A stretch of DNA of 18,003 nt from an uncultured Bacteroidales bacterium (GTDB taxonomy: Bacteria; Bacteroidota; Bacteroidia; Bacteroidales; F082). A model generated the notes under the pieces. The model was not told where the DNA came from. It saw only the letters and a program-made list of their open reading frames with translations, and made no database searches. The DNA is taken from contig CALFIT010000022.1 in NCBI GenBank assembly GCA_937877465.1, positions 1 to 18,003 of the forward strand. Reading direction: 5' to 3'. The position numbers and the translations under genes are program-made. Below, piece by piece: positions 1 to 8,510 of this stretch; positions within the stretch are counted from its first letter, which is position 1; the number at the start of each line of letters is the position of its first letter.

Positions 1-1332
1 GACGATCCATTTGCCATGGCAGGTGATCCATTCTCGGAGAATGGCAATCAGAAAGCCGATGATGGATTCGGCATTTTTGATCCGCCTGTTGTGAAGAAGC
101 CCGAACCCGTCAAGGAGCTTGATCTTACTCCCGACGACCCCGAGCGCCAACTCACCTTCCAACAAATCAACACGAACTACCCGATGACGGAGGCTTGCGC
201 CTCAGCCAACTACACCGCCCAGTCTGCTGACGTGCGCAACAAGTTGGTCTATTGCTTTGATGTGGGCGGAAGCACTACTGATATCTCTGCTCTCTTCGCC
301 TTGAAGGGTGGCAATCCGCACATGATCAAGCAAAGTTCCATCCGCTTTGCCGCCCAGCGAGTGGCAGGTGTGACGCGCGAACTGCATGAAGAGTTCAAGC
401 GTGTGCTTACAGTTGTGTGCAATGAGTATGGCATAAAACTGATTGGGTTCAATGTCGGCGACATGCGCTATGGCGCAAGTACGGCTCCTTACTATTTCGA
501 GCAGATGGTTGACATCTTGGATGCCGAACAGTTGAAGTTCTTCTATGGCAAGATTGCAGAGCTTAGCCCGCGCCTCTTCGCAGTCAATATGTATGTCACT
601 GGTCTCATCATGTTCTATGCAGGACAGTTGGCCCGTCCGCTCATTGCGGCAATTAATGCCAATATAGACCCGGGTTTGGCCAAGCCTCGTGGCTTCCAAC
701 CTATTTTCGAAGGCAAGGGAGCCCGTATTTTCGACTGGCTGAGCACTAAGAACTATCCTATGGCCGAAGCCTATTTCAAGACAATGTTCAAGAAAGGCGT
801 CAACATGGACAACATGGCCGACAGTTACATTGATTTGTCGATACTGCACAACGGTAGGCCTAACGAAGACGTTAAGTTTGAGGTGTCGAAAGGTGTGGCA
901 TCGCCTAACGGCACCTTGCAGCAGCCCATCGAGTCGTTCGAGATTTTCGGCGAAAATGGCTTTAAGGGACACGACCAAAAAGGAAATGTTTATGAATATG
1001 ACTTTACCACCAAACTTACGCCTGAATGGATGCGCGAGATTGGAGGTTACATACGTCAGGATAGTGCCAATTGCGACTGCTTTAGGAAATTCCTTGGCAC
1101 ATACTACAATGCGGTGCAGCAAATTCTCGGATTAAGTATGAGCAAGGACGAATGTGCCCTTGGCATGGCTAATATGAACATCGAGCAGTATGTCACCCAA
1201 GAGTTGCCACGATTCAGGGATGCGATGGAACGCGAACGCAAGGGCAGCGATTTCGACTATGTCGCCCCAATCATCATCGTCGAAGGCATGAAGTTCTATG
1301 AAAAGCATCTTCTTAAATGTTTTCGTTCATAG
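1..1332 (+). CDS. Actin/Hsp70-like (ASKHA) ATPase, distantly SrfB-like, 5'-truncated by window edge
   Basis: The frame is open from base 1, and the residues before the first ATG (base 16) continue the same Asp-Pro-Phe-rich linker, so the true start probably lies left of the window and at least the first ATPase lobe is missing. Residues are numbered from base 1. About 75 residues of Pro/Asp-rich linker are followed by a strong phosphate-2 motif, FDVGGSTTDIS (about 86-96), and then an adenosine-type loop, FEGKGARIFDWL (about 236-247). Together these indicate the second lobe of an actin/Hsp70-superfamily ATPase. The long helical stretch between them resembles SrfB-type bacterial ASKHA proteins, but that link is from memory and weak. 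No signal peptide or membrane segment is visible. The next gene starts 9 nt downstream and looks like a degenerate relative, so the two may form a pair. The ASKHA fold is fairly sure; the role is unknown. Confidence 0.75.
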   Translation, partial: DDPFAMAGDPFSENGNQKADDGFGIFDPPVVKKPEPVKELDLTPDDPERQLTFQQINTNYPMTEACASANYTAQSADVRNKLVYCFDVGGSTTDISALFALKGGNPHMIKQSSIRFAAQRVAGVTRELHEEFKRVLTVVCNEYGIKLIGFNVGDMRYGASTAPYYFEQMVDILDAEQLKFFYGKIAELSPRLFAVNMYVTGLIMFYAGQLARPLIAAINANIDPGLAKPRGFQPIFEGKGARIFDWLSTKNYPMAEAYFKTMFKKGVNMDNMADSYIDLSILHNGRPNEDVKFEVSKGVASPNGTLQQPIESFEIFGENGFKGHDQKGNVYEYDFTTKLTPEWMREIGGYIRQDSANCDCFRKFLGTYYNAVQQILGLSMSKDECALGMANMNIEQYVTQELPRFRDAMERERKGSDFDYVAPIIIVEGMKFYEKHLLKCFRS

Positions 1333-1341
1333 GCAGTTGAG

Positions 1342-2997
1342 ATGAAATACGCTTTAGTCGAACTTTACAGACGAGAGATCGGCCTGTATTTCTACGACGA
1401 CAACAATGGGATTAGAGCCTTTGAGACTATCAACAGCTCTATCCCATTGGCTATCGCCTACAACGGAAGAGAACTGGAATACGGCCAACCTGCACTCGAT
1501 GCCGTCCAACAAGGCCGACAGCAGGCCTACAGCGACCTGTTTGACCTTATGGACGCAGGTGTCAAGTGTAACAACTTGCCATCTAGGATGTTCGTCGTAG
1601 CATTGGTGCGTGATGCCGTGGGCGACTTGGCCACGAAGCGAATGTTCAATATCAAAGACATGACATTGGTCTTGCTGTGTGGCAACGACGTGTTAGCCAA
1701 CGAGGTGCAGCGCATAGCCAATGCCTTGCAAGGCGACGGCTATGCCGAAGTGAAAACCATGTTCCAATCCGTGGAGTCGGTGAAATACTTGCGGCATGTC
1801 GACAACTGGTCGCGCGAAATCGATGCCATGGTGGTGAGAAGCGACAACAAAGACTTGTCCATCAAGTGCTTCTCGCTAAGCGACTTCGGCGTGAAGTATG
1901 AGCATATCTTCAAGGGGCGAGGAAAAGACCCGCGTTTCGAATGGGCCTTGGGAGATTTGTGGAACACCCTCAGAAGCCAGACATGGACCAACGAGGACGA
2001 AGCGCTTCCCATCATCAGAGCCGCCTTGGAAGCGTTTGTGAAGTCGAACCAATTTGAATTGACCTCGATTCGCTTGCCCGACGGCAATTATCCTGTGTAT
2101 CTGAGCAAGCAAGCCTTTGAGACCTATTCACCGCCCGATGCCAACCAATTCGTCTCGATGATTTCAGATATTGTCCAACAAGTCGGATTGCAATATGAGA
2201 CTACGGGTATTGCCTTGCAAGGCCGAGCGGCCAACAACCGATTCTTCCGCAACTCGTTTTCGCTATTCGACCCGATTTCCAACGAAACGGATGAGGATTG
2301 TGAGAAAGTCAGGAGTCAGGTGCTGAAACAACTGCTTGGCATCGGCGGGCCTGCTGTAGTCAACATTCCCAAGGTGAGTGTTGTCGACATCAACGACAGC
2401 GGATTCTACTTCAACGTGGAAGACGGCGGCGGTGCCATGGTGACCGAAAGGGGCGTGTGCTGGAGCCTCAGCCACAACCCGACGACAGCCGACCTGACTT
2501 GTGCCTACGGGCAAGGCACAGGAAGGTTCTTTGCCGAGATGGACAAACTGTCGGAAGGACAGGTCTATTATGTCAGGGCTTACGCCAAAAACGAAGCCGG
2601 CATAGGCTACAGCGAAGAAAAGACGTTCCCCAACGAAGCCGAGGTGTCTGACGACCCTAACGACGACGGCAAACGCAAGTTTAGGATGGAATATTCCATA
2701 GGCAGGCAAGGCATCAACAGGACCGTTACCATCACAGCTGAAATCCTTGACAAAAAGAAGCTCCCTTGCGACAGCATCTTTACCCTTGCCACAAGCGAAC
2801 TGCCCAAATACAATCCAGAGAAGTCATTCTGCGTGGAATGCAAGAGGGGGAAAGGACCCAAGTTGGAGTTCGGCCCCTACGAACTGTCTGAGTTAGGCCT
2901 GAACGCAGCCACAGAGCTTCATACCCGCTTGTGGCCCGCCAATCCGAAGATTTCACCTAACTACTTCAAAAACACCCATTTGAAAATCAAACTCTAA
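1342..2997 (+). CDS. Degenerate ASKHA-like protein with FN3-like domain
   Basis: This 551-residue protein has no signal peptide or membrane segment. Residues 1-330 follow the layout of an Hsp70-like ATPase: a short N-terminal strand pair, an 'IPLAIAYNGRELEYGQPA' segment (about 34-51) like the Hsp70 'P-S-x-V-A-F...G..A' region, a 'MTLVLLCGNDVLANEVQRIA' strand-helix (about 107-126), and a late 'IALQGRAANNRFFR' loop (about 290-303) at the adenosine-motif position. The glycine/threonine phosphate-1 loop is replaced by ELYRREIGLYFY, and no DxGGGTxD phosphate-2 motif can be found, so it is probably a pseudo-ATPase. Residues about 341-431 form an FN3-like domain with the signature RGVCWS..NPT and YYVRAYA.N..G.GYS, which in Bacteroidota usually sits in secreted proteins. 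A beta-rich tail of about 115 residues follows. Ten bases separate it from the GTPase gene. The FN3-like call is firm; the degenerate ASKHA call is an inference. Confidence 0.7.
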   Translation: MKYALVELYRREIGLYFYDDNNGIRAFETINSSIPLAIAYNGRELEYGQPALDAVQQGRQQAYSDLFDLMDAGVKCNNLPSRMFVVALVRDAVGDLATKRMFNIKDMTLVLLCGNDVLANEVQRIANALQGDGYAEVKTMFQSVESVKYLRHVDNWSREIDAMVVRSDNKDLSIKCFSLSDFGVKYEHIFKGRGKDPRFEWALGDLWNTLRSQTWTNEDEALPIIRAALEAFVKSNQFELTSIRLPDGNYPVYLSKQAFETYSPPDANQFVSMISDIVQQVGLQYETTGIALQGRAANNRFFRNSFSLFDPISNETDEDCEKVRSQVLKQLLGIGGPAVVNIPKVSVVDINDSGFYFNVEDGGGAMVTERGVCWSLSHNPTTADLTCAYGQGTGRFFAEMDKLSEGQVYYVRAYAKNEAGIGYSEEKTFPNEAEVSDDPNDDGKRKFRMEYSIGRQGINRTVTITAEILDKKKLPCDSIFTLATSELPKYNPEKSFCVECKRGKGPKLEFGPYELSELGLNAATELHTRLWPANPKISPNYFKNTHLKIKL

Positions 2998-3007
2998 AGT
3001 AATAATC

Positions 3008-4276
3008 ATGTCAAAAGTTACCATTCTTTGCCCTTATTGCTTTCAGCCTTTCGATAGGAATGAAGTTGAAATGCAGTGCATGAACTATGCCCAAAAACAA
3101 GAAATGACAGAAACTGGGGCATACGGAAAAGTCCCCGTGTGTAAGCCTGACTATGACGAGAAGTTCAACAATCACTGGGGCCAACAAACAAAGGTGAAAT
3201 ACATCTTCAAGCCAACCCTTTCGTTCAAGGAAAAACTCGGTTGGAAACCCATACAGGAGAAGCCCTGCCCACACTGCTCCACTTCAACACAGCGTTTCGT
3301 GTGCCCCCATTGCCATAACTGGCTTCCCGTCGAGATGATTGAAAAAGGCTCGGAAATCATCTCGGTGATTGGTGGCCCGGCAAGCGGAAAATCAAATTAT
3401 ATAGTTTCCCTTATTCATCAGTTAATGAAATATCAGGCCCGATTGGGCTTGAATGTGACATTGCAGCAGGTGGGAAGAAACGATGAGGAGAAGACCAGTA
3501 ACATGTATAGGGTTGCCAAACAAAAGATATTCGAAAACAAGGAGGCTTTGCCTAAGACTCAGGAAGCAAAGAACCCCATTCCGTGGATTATCCGTCTTGA
3601 AAGCACGACGACAAAGAAAGCAGTCTACTTGGTCTTCTACGACACGGCAGGCGAGTCGTTCAAGAACACCGAAGTGATGGAAAGAGACGCCCTCTATTTC
3701 CGTTATTCGAAGGCTGTCATCGTGGCTTTCGACACGCTCGCTATCCCGAAAATCAAGAGGGTACTTGAAATGAACAACATCGAAAACGTCACGGAAGCAT
3801 ATGACTACAAGGAGATGTGGAACACCATAAAGGTTTTCCACGAAAACCATAAGCATTACAAAATGACAGAGCACCCCTATGCCTTTGTCTTCACTAAATT
3901 CGACGCTGTTATCGACAATTGCGACGACCTCAATTGCAATGTTGACAACTTCATTGAGGACGACAACTTCAAGAATAGTTCCTATCTTACAGGGCAGGAT
4001 AGCCGGGTTTCAAAGGAAGAATTGAAAAACAATAGCGACATGATTTTTTCCTACCTTGTGGATCAGGATATCTGGGACGAGGAAAGCTTAGCCTTGAACA
4101 TCAGGCAATTATGGGGCGACAACGGCATGTTCTTCGGCGTTTCAGCTTTGGGAGGCATGTGTGACAGCACCCTAAGCATACAAACCAAAAGCGAAGAAGT
4201 GAAACCCATCCGCGTCCTCGACCCCTTGGTGTGGATTCTCATCAAGCTCGGCGATTTCGGCATTATGTGCAAATAA
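3008..4276 (+). CDS. Zinc-ribbon P-loop GTPase (TRAFAC-like, possibly DO-GTPase2-type)
   Basis: This 422-residue soluble protein begins with Cys-rich zinc-ribbon modules: Cys8/Cys11 near the N-terminus with possible partners Cys24 and Cys45, then CPHC (87-90) and CPHC (99-102). A complete GTPase domain follows: P-loop GGPASGKS (122-129), G3-type DTAGES (212-217) after the hydrophobic strand VYLVFY, G4 TKFD (296-299) giving guanine specificity, and a G5-like VSA (378-380). All catalytic loops appear intact, so active GTP hydrolysis is likely. GTPases of this zinc-ribbon kind, called double-GTPase or TRAFAC-clade proteins in domain databases, occur beside GAP1 proteins in predicted bacterial conflict systems, and the next gene, 24 nt downstream, has a GAP1-N2-like N-terminus. 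I infer that it is the switch of the operon, with the downstream protein as partner. The GTPase call is firm; the exact family is unconfirmed. Confidence 0.85.
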   Translation: MSKVTILCPYCFQPFDRNEVEMQCMNYAQKQEMTETGAYGKVPVCKPDYDEKFNNHWGQQTKVKYIFKPTLSFKEKLGWKPIQEKPCPHCSTSTQRFVCPHCHNWLPVEMIEKGSEIISVIGGPASGKSNYIVSLIHQLMKYQARLGLNVTLQQVGRNDEEKTSNMYRVAKQKIFENKEALPKTQEAKNPIPWIIRLESTTTKKAVYLVFYDTAGESFKNTEVMERDALYFRYSKAVIVAFDTLAIPKIKRVLEMNNIENVTEAYDYKEMWNTIKVFHENHKHYKMTEHPYAFVFTKFDAVIDNCDDLNCNVDNFIEDDNFKNSSYLTGQDSRVSKEELKNNSDMIFSYLVDQDIWDEESLALNIRQLWGDNGMFFGVSALGGMCDSTLSIQTKSEEVKPIRVLDPLVWILIKLGDFGIMCK

Positions 4277-4300
4277 ACGGCAACAAATAAACTCAACAAC

Positions 4301-6733
4301 ATGAAGTATTATCATCTCATCTATAATTCGTCGCAGCGGTCGCAGGACGGCTCGGCAGGGCTTGGTGTCCGCACCTACACGCAAGGAATGCCCAAGGAAT
4401 ACATCACCATGCTGAAGGAGAACGAGTTTTTCGGCTACGCATCGGGCAGCCTCGCCCAGCCGTCGCCCAAGACCCTGTTTGAGGATGGCAATGTCATCCT
4501 GCAATATCCAGCTACCTACAGGTTCGCACGATTGTTTGCGCCCGAGTCGGGAAAGGAAGTGTTTGTCCTTGCCCGAACCGTGTCGGTGGGCTTCGACTAT
4601 CCTTACTATGTGAAGTTTGCCGCCACGCGAGTCGACAACTTCGTCGTTGATGCCTACATCTTTGAGGAATTTCCCGACATGGAAACCTTCGAGATGCTTT
4701 ACGAAAAGCCTGCGGAAGGCAACAACTGCTTCGTGCCGAAAAATCCTGTGCCAAGTCCCGAAAACGAAGAGATGAAGACGCTTTCGATAGGCGAGATGTC
4801 CCTGCTTGAAGCCGAAGAAAAGCCCTTTAAGTGCAGCGAGGTCCCTCCCGTGTCCGATTTGTCAATTGAGCTCTTGTTTGCCTATCTCGAAGCGCAACGG
4901 ACCAAGTTCCCGCTTTTGGTGAAATGCGCTGCTGGCGAAGCCCCGAAGTTGCTTGCCGACCTCTTGCGTCTCCTGCCCGAACCCAAGCGGAAAGAGGTGT
5001 TCTTCTACACCAATTACCAACTCGAAGGCCTGAAGGAAGGCTTCAATGTCTTCTTCATCAACGAACACTATAGGTACGACTATGAAGGCTCGGGACAATT
5101 TTACGTCTTTGACGCTACACGCAACCCCCAAGTTGTCACCAAGGAAGCCGAACTTTACCGTTCGCAGTTGGCAACGCTATTCCGCGAAGGCAAAATAGAG
5201 GAGTACTCCATGCTGATGGCTTGGATTTCGAGCGAGACCTATAACGACATCCGCGACAAGAGTAGCGAAACGAAACGCTTGCTTTATAGTTATGCCCATA
5301 ACAACCAGTCGTTTAACTTCAATGATGTCTTCAAAGGCAACGACGAGACCCTGAATGCACTGAAGGCTTATTTCGGCAAGGACAAACAGCGTCAAGCCTT
5401 GTTCGACAAGCAACTGTCGGCCTACCTTGCCTCAGCAAAGATCGCTGGCAACGATTTGGTACAATTACTTAAGTTCACCGACAAGCTGCATAGCCTTGGC
5501 TTTGACCTCAATGGCGTTGTGACATCTTCCAAGAAAGCCGTCACTGAAAAGCTCCTTGCCTCGCCCGAAATGCTGAAAAGCGCCATCGATAGTCTCGGCA
5601 TCGGCCAGTTGGAGAAATATCTCGACAAGCCGACCATGGAGCGGCACAAGGACTTCCTGAAGGATGTTGCACTCAGGAACGACTGGACGAAAATCCACAA
5701 GCTCTTTCTTACGCAAAGCGAACAAAACAACCATGTCGGCATCCTTCGGATGATGTTCGGCTTCGGCTTGCCCGAAAGCATCGTGAATGAGGTTATAAAA
5801 GGCTTTGGCGTCGACGACCTGAAACAGTGCGACTACCTTGCAGAAGTGGCCAAGCATGACCCCAATGAAATTGACTTGCCCTTCAAGCGTATCAAGGACA
5901 TCATCGACGACCTCGAAAAACGGCACATGACTTTGCCCGACCCATCCTTGGCTGCGAAGATTGAGAAGTACGTCCTGCAACCTTTGGCAAAAGACGAAGA
6001 ACGGCCCAATGGCCTCGACGCTTGCCTCGAACTGATGCAGCTGCTGCAAGGCAAGTTCACCAAAGAGAATGCCAATGCCTTGTTTGACAGAGTCTTGAAG
6101 ATTGGTACCAAGCAAAGCGCATCGTTGCTCTATGCCAACTATTGGCCGTTCCTTGAAAAGGACAAGATTCGGCCATTTGTTGATGAAATCGTCGCCAACG
6201 TGAAGCCGGAAAAACTGCAACTTGTTGCCAAGATGGAAGGCCAAAAAGACAATTGGTTGGAATTGCTGTCCTACTATTTCAAGAAGACTGGAGAGACCAA
6301 GAAAACCATTGAAAAGATGAAGAAAGACGGCCAGCTGCGCCTATCCGACGAGAACTTTGTCGCCCTGATGGACAATCTTTTCGGAAATGACAAAAGCCAA
6401 AATAGCGAAGACCATGATGGCGACAGCAAACTGAAGCAGCTATTCAATCGGTTCAAGATTCCCGTGATTGCCGTCGGTGCAGTGCTGGTTCTTGGTGTCG
6501 CATGGCTGTTGATGCCCAAACACGACAAGGACGATATGCCAGTCCTCAACGAGGTGGCTACTGGCAACATCATCCAAGAGGGAGAGGGCAACACCCAATT
6601 GAATGAATCAATCGACACAACTTTAGTTGAAGTCAAGAACGACACCACAAATAGTGTCGATAGCGTTAATGTCAATAGGGTTGAGGATAATGTTACGCAA
6701 AATGGCCAAAACATTGATAAATTGAGCCTTTAA
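4301..6733 (+). CDS. GAP1-N2-like GTPase-associated protein with C-terminal membrane anchor
   Basis: This 810-residue protein starts with a segment resembling the GTPase-associated protein 1 N-terminal domain type 2: YNSSQRSQDGSAGLGVRTYT followed by GMP (about 8-30), then a strand-rich part ending near 150 that includes ATYRFARLFAP and VFVLARTVS. A second alpha/beta part (about 165-275) containing LLRLLPEPKRKEVFFYTNY resembles the GAP1 middle domain. Residues about 280-715 are helical and rich in Lys, Leu and Asp, without a catalytic motif I recognise. One membrane helix (IPVIAVGAVLVLGVAWLL, about 720-737) is followed by a 70-residue Asn/Asp/Thr-rich tail, which the positive-inside rule places outside the cytoplasm. 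I infer that the protein scaffolds the GTPase encoded just upstream and ties it to the membrane. The GAP1 assignment rests on pattern memory; the membrane anchor is clear. Confidence 0.7.
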   Translation: MKYYHLIYNSSQRSQDGSAGLGVRTYTQGMPKEYITMLKENEFFGYASGSLAQPSPKTLFEDGNVILQYPATYRFARLFAPESGKEVFVLARTVSVGFDYPYYVKFAATRVDNFVVDAYIFEEFPDMETFEMLYEKPAEGNNCFVPKNPVPSPENEEMKTLSIGEMSLLEAEEKPFKCSEVPPVSDLSIELLFAYLEAQRTKFPLLVKCAAGEAPKLLADLLRLLPEPKRKEVFFYTNYQLEGLKEGFNVFFINEHYRYDYEGSGQFYVFDATRNPQVVTKEAELYRSQLATLFREGKIEEYSMLMAWISSETYNDIRDKSSETKRLLYSYAHNNQSFNFNDVFKGNDETLNALKAYFGKDKQRQALFDKQLSAYLASAKIAGNDLVQLLKFTDKLHSLGFDLNGVVTSSKKAVTEKLLASPEMLKSAIDSLGIGQLEKYLDKPTMERHKDFLKDVALRNDWTKIHKLFLTQSEQNNHVGILRMMFGFGLPESIVNEVIKGFGVDDLKQCDYLAEVAKHDPNEIDLPFKRIKDIIDDLEKRHMTLPDPSLAAKIEKYVLQPLAKDEERPNGLDACLELMQLLQGKFTKENANALFDRVLKIGTKQSASLLYANYWPFLEKDKIRPFVDEIVANVKPEKLQLVAKMEGQKDNWLELLSYYFKKTGETKKTIEKMKKDGQLRLSDENFVALMDNLFGNDKSQNSEDHDGDSKLKQLFNRFKIPVIAVGAVLVLGVAWLLMPKHDKDDMPVLNEVATGNIIQEGEGNTQLNESIDTTLVEVKNDTTNSVDSVNVNRVEDNVTQNGQNIDKLSL

Positions 6734-6763
6734 GAAGTCATCGAAACGATAAGACAACATGCC

Positions 6764-7978
6764 ATGGAAAAAGACTTGCAATCAAAATTCTTCATCGTTT
6801 ATCCGCGCGACTGCCAGCAGGAGGCCATGAACGTGGTCGATAACATCAATTACCGCTTGGGAATCGACTATCCGCTGTGGGAGTACGACAGCGTCGATGA
6901 TATGGCCGGGTATTTCCAAGAGGTGGCACAACCCGCCATCGAAGAAGCCATGTTCGTGTTGGCTTTCATCGGAAAATCGTCGGAAGAGGATTACTTGTTG
7001 AAACAGTCCGTCACTTTGTGCCAAAACCTGAACAAGAGCCTCGTACCTATCAAGATTGGGGACGGCAGGGTGAAGGACAAGAACTGGGGCTTTAGGACGA
7101 GGATGGTGGACTATTCGGAAGAGAACCAATGCATCACCCTAATCGAACAGATGCATAGCTGGCTCGGGCTGACACGAGTAGGCGACGTGTATGGCTCAAA
7201 GGTCACCATCATTACGGATACGCCGTGCACCATCACACGCAACGGCGAACTGCTTGGGTCGACATTGAGCAAAGGACTCGATGGCACCAACAACACCTTT
7301 TGCTGCACGTTAGCAAAAGGCTGCCAAGACCTCGTCGTAGAAACCAGAGACGGCTATTGGAACCGCTATAGGTGTGTTGTATCCGACAACAACGGTGAAA
7401 TCCAATATGAAGCCTCGTTGAAAGGCGTGACGCAACTTGCCAAAAACCATTATTCCTTATTCTTGTTCAACCCTGATAGCGGGTCCATCCCGCGTTGGGA
7501 CTTGACGGAACGCAATGATTTCCAATTGGTCGGGTCATCGGAAGACGAGAAGAAAAGGAAAGTTGTCGTGGAATCATACAACAACTACTACCATTCAAAG
7601 TTGAAGCCTTATCCGGAGTTTCATCCACAGGAAATCATCCACCGTAAATGGGCGGATGTCGTATGTTGGGTCGTTGCCGTAGCCATAGGTTTCTTTGGAT
7701 TTGACGATGGAGGGATTGAGACTGGTGTAGTGCTTGTCTTCTGGTTCTATGTCATCAGGAGCATCAAAGACAACATTATCAGGAAACTTAATGAACGTCG
7801 ACGTAAGGATTTGATTACGAAGACTGACAATGCGAACCAGAGAGAATGGAGCAGTGCCGTGCGACGCATGAACCAAGAATTGGGCTTGTATAAGCTTTCA
7901 GCGGAATCGTTGCCCAACCTTGGAACGCCTTCCGAGTATCTTGATGTTGTTCGCTATGAGTTTACACAAATTGGATGA
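6764..7978 (+). CDS. TIR-like protein with PEGA-like domain and two membrane helices
   Basis: This 404-residue protein opens with a TIR-type domain (about 7-136): FFIVYPRD at strand A, LGIDYPLWEY at strand B, AIEEAMFVLAFIGKSS for helix C/strand D, and KSLVPIKI at strand E, ending in the block EQMHSWLGL. TIR domains in bacteria are often NAD+-cleaving effectors or signalling modules. The residue facing the conserved Glu of its tandem neighbour is Gln52, with Glu53 next to it, so activity is uncertain. Residues about 145-222 look like a PEGA-type beta domain (VTIITDTPCTITRNGELLGS, then LAKGCQDLVVETRDG). Two hydrophobic segments (about 296-313 and 317-333) form a membrane hairpin, leaving both ends in the cytoplasm. 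Its TGA stop overlaps the next start as ATGA, indicating coupled translation with the second TIR-like gene. TIR family membership is likely; the PEGA-like part is less sure. Confidence 0.72.
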   Translation: MEKDLQSKFFIVYPRDCQQEAMNVVDNINYRLGIDYPLWEYDSVDDMAGYFQEVAQPAIEEAMFVLAFIGKSSEEDYLLKQSVTLCQNLNKSLVPIKIGDGRVKDKNWGFRTRMVDYSEENQCITLIEQMHSWLGLTRVGDVYGSKVTIITDTPCTITRNGELLGSTLSKGLDGTNNTFCCTLAKGCQDLVVETRDGYWNRYRCVVSDNNGEIQYEASLKGVTQLAKNHYSLFLFNPDSGSIPRWDLTERNDFQLVGSSEDEKKRKVVVESYNNYYHSKLKPYPEFHPQEIIHRKWADVVCWVVAVAIGFFGFDDGGIETGVVLVFWFYVIRSIKDNIIRKLNERRRKDLITKTDNANQREWSSAVRRMNQELGLYKLSAESLPNLGTPSEYLDVVRYEFTQIG

Positions 7979-8499
7979 CAGTGGAAAAGTACGGTATTCA
8001 ACGAAAATTCTTTACTTGTTATGCTGATGGCGCGGAAGCATTGGCGCAGTCAGTCATGAGCGAGATTAATGCCACCTTGGAAATTGATTATGTTCTGTGG
8101 TCTCATCGTGTTATTGGAGATAAAGTCCTTTATTATGAACAAGTCGTTGAACCAGCTATCGAGAATGCGGATTTCGTCCTGTTCATGCTGTCGAAACACA
8201 TGGAAGAAGACGAATTGTCAAACAAGGTTCAACTTTATTGCAGGAATATAAATAAAAGCGTTATTCCTGTGAAAATCGACAAGGGACGGCTTAAATTGAA
8301 GAAATTTGAGTTTCGCGCAAAGGTGTACGACTTTAATGATAGGTCGGAGAAGGTGGCCTTTATGGAGCAGCTACATTCATGGTTGGGACTAGTCAAGTTT
8401 TATCCCTGGTCTGAAGTGAAGTTTTGTTCTCGGTGTGGAAAAAAAATAAAGGCCAATGTAGCTTTTTGTAAATGGTGTGGGAAAAAGTTCAATAATTAA
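7975..8499 (+). CDS. TIR-like protein with C-terminal zinc ribbon
   Basis: This short 174-residue protein is a tandem paralogue of the TIR domain just upstream. The match runs from KFFTCYAD (11-18) through LEIDYVLW, AIENADFVLFML and NKSVIPVKI to the shared closing block EQLHSWLGL (131-139). It lacks the PEGA-like part and membrane hairpin and instead ends in a compact zinc ribbon, with paired cysteines C151/C154 and C165/C168 in the form C-x2-C...C-x2-C. Glu55 in YYEQVVEPAIENA lies near the place of the catalytic glutamate of NADase TIR domains, though the alignment is short. The same kind of ribbon heads the two following proteins, suggesting that it is a shared docking part. Its base composition is lower in GC than the upstream genes. 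TIR-like fold with zinc ribbon is well supported by eye; NADase activity is a guess. Confidence 0.75.
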   Translation: MTVEKYGIQRKFFTCYADGAEALAQSVMSEINATLEIDYVLWSHRVIGDKVLYYEQVVEPAIENADFVLFMLSKHMEEDELSNKVQLYCRNINKSVIPVKIDKGRLKLKKFEFRAKVYDFNDRSEKVAFMEQLHSWLGLVKFYPWSEVKFCSRCGKKIKANVAFCKWCGKKFNN

Positions 8500-8510
8500 A
8501 CTGCCGAAAA

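Noticed and set aside
5465..6244. 259-codon - strand frame inside the GAP1-like gene
   Set aside because: It is antisense to a continuous coding frame that belongs to the operon, and has no recognisable motif.
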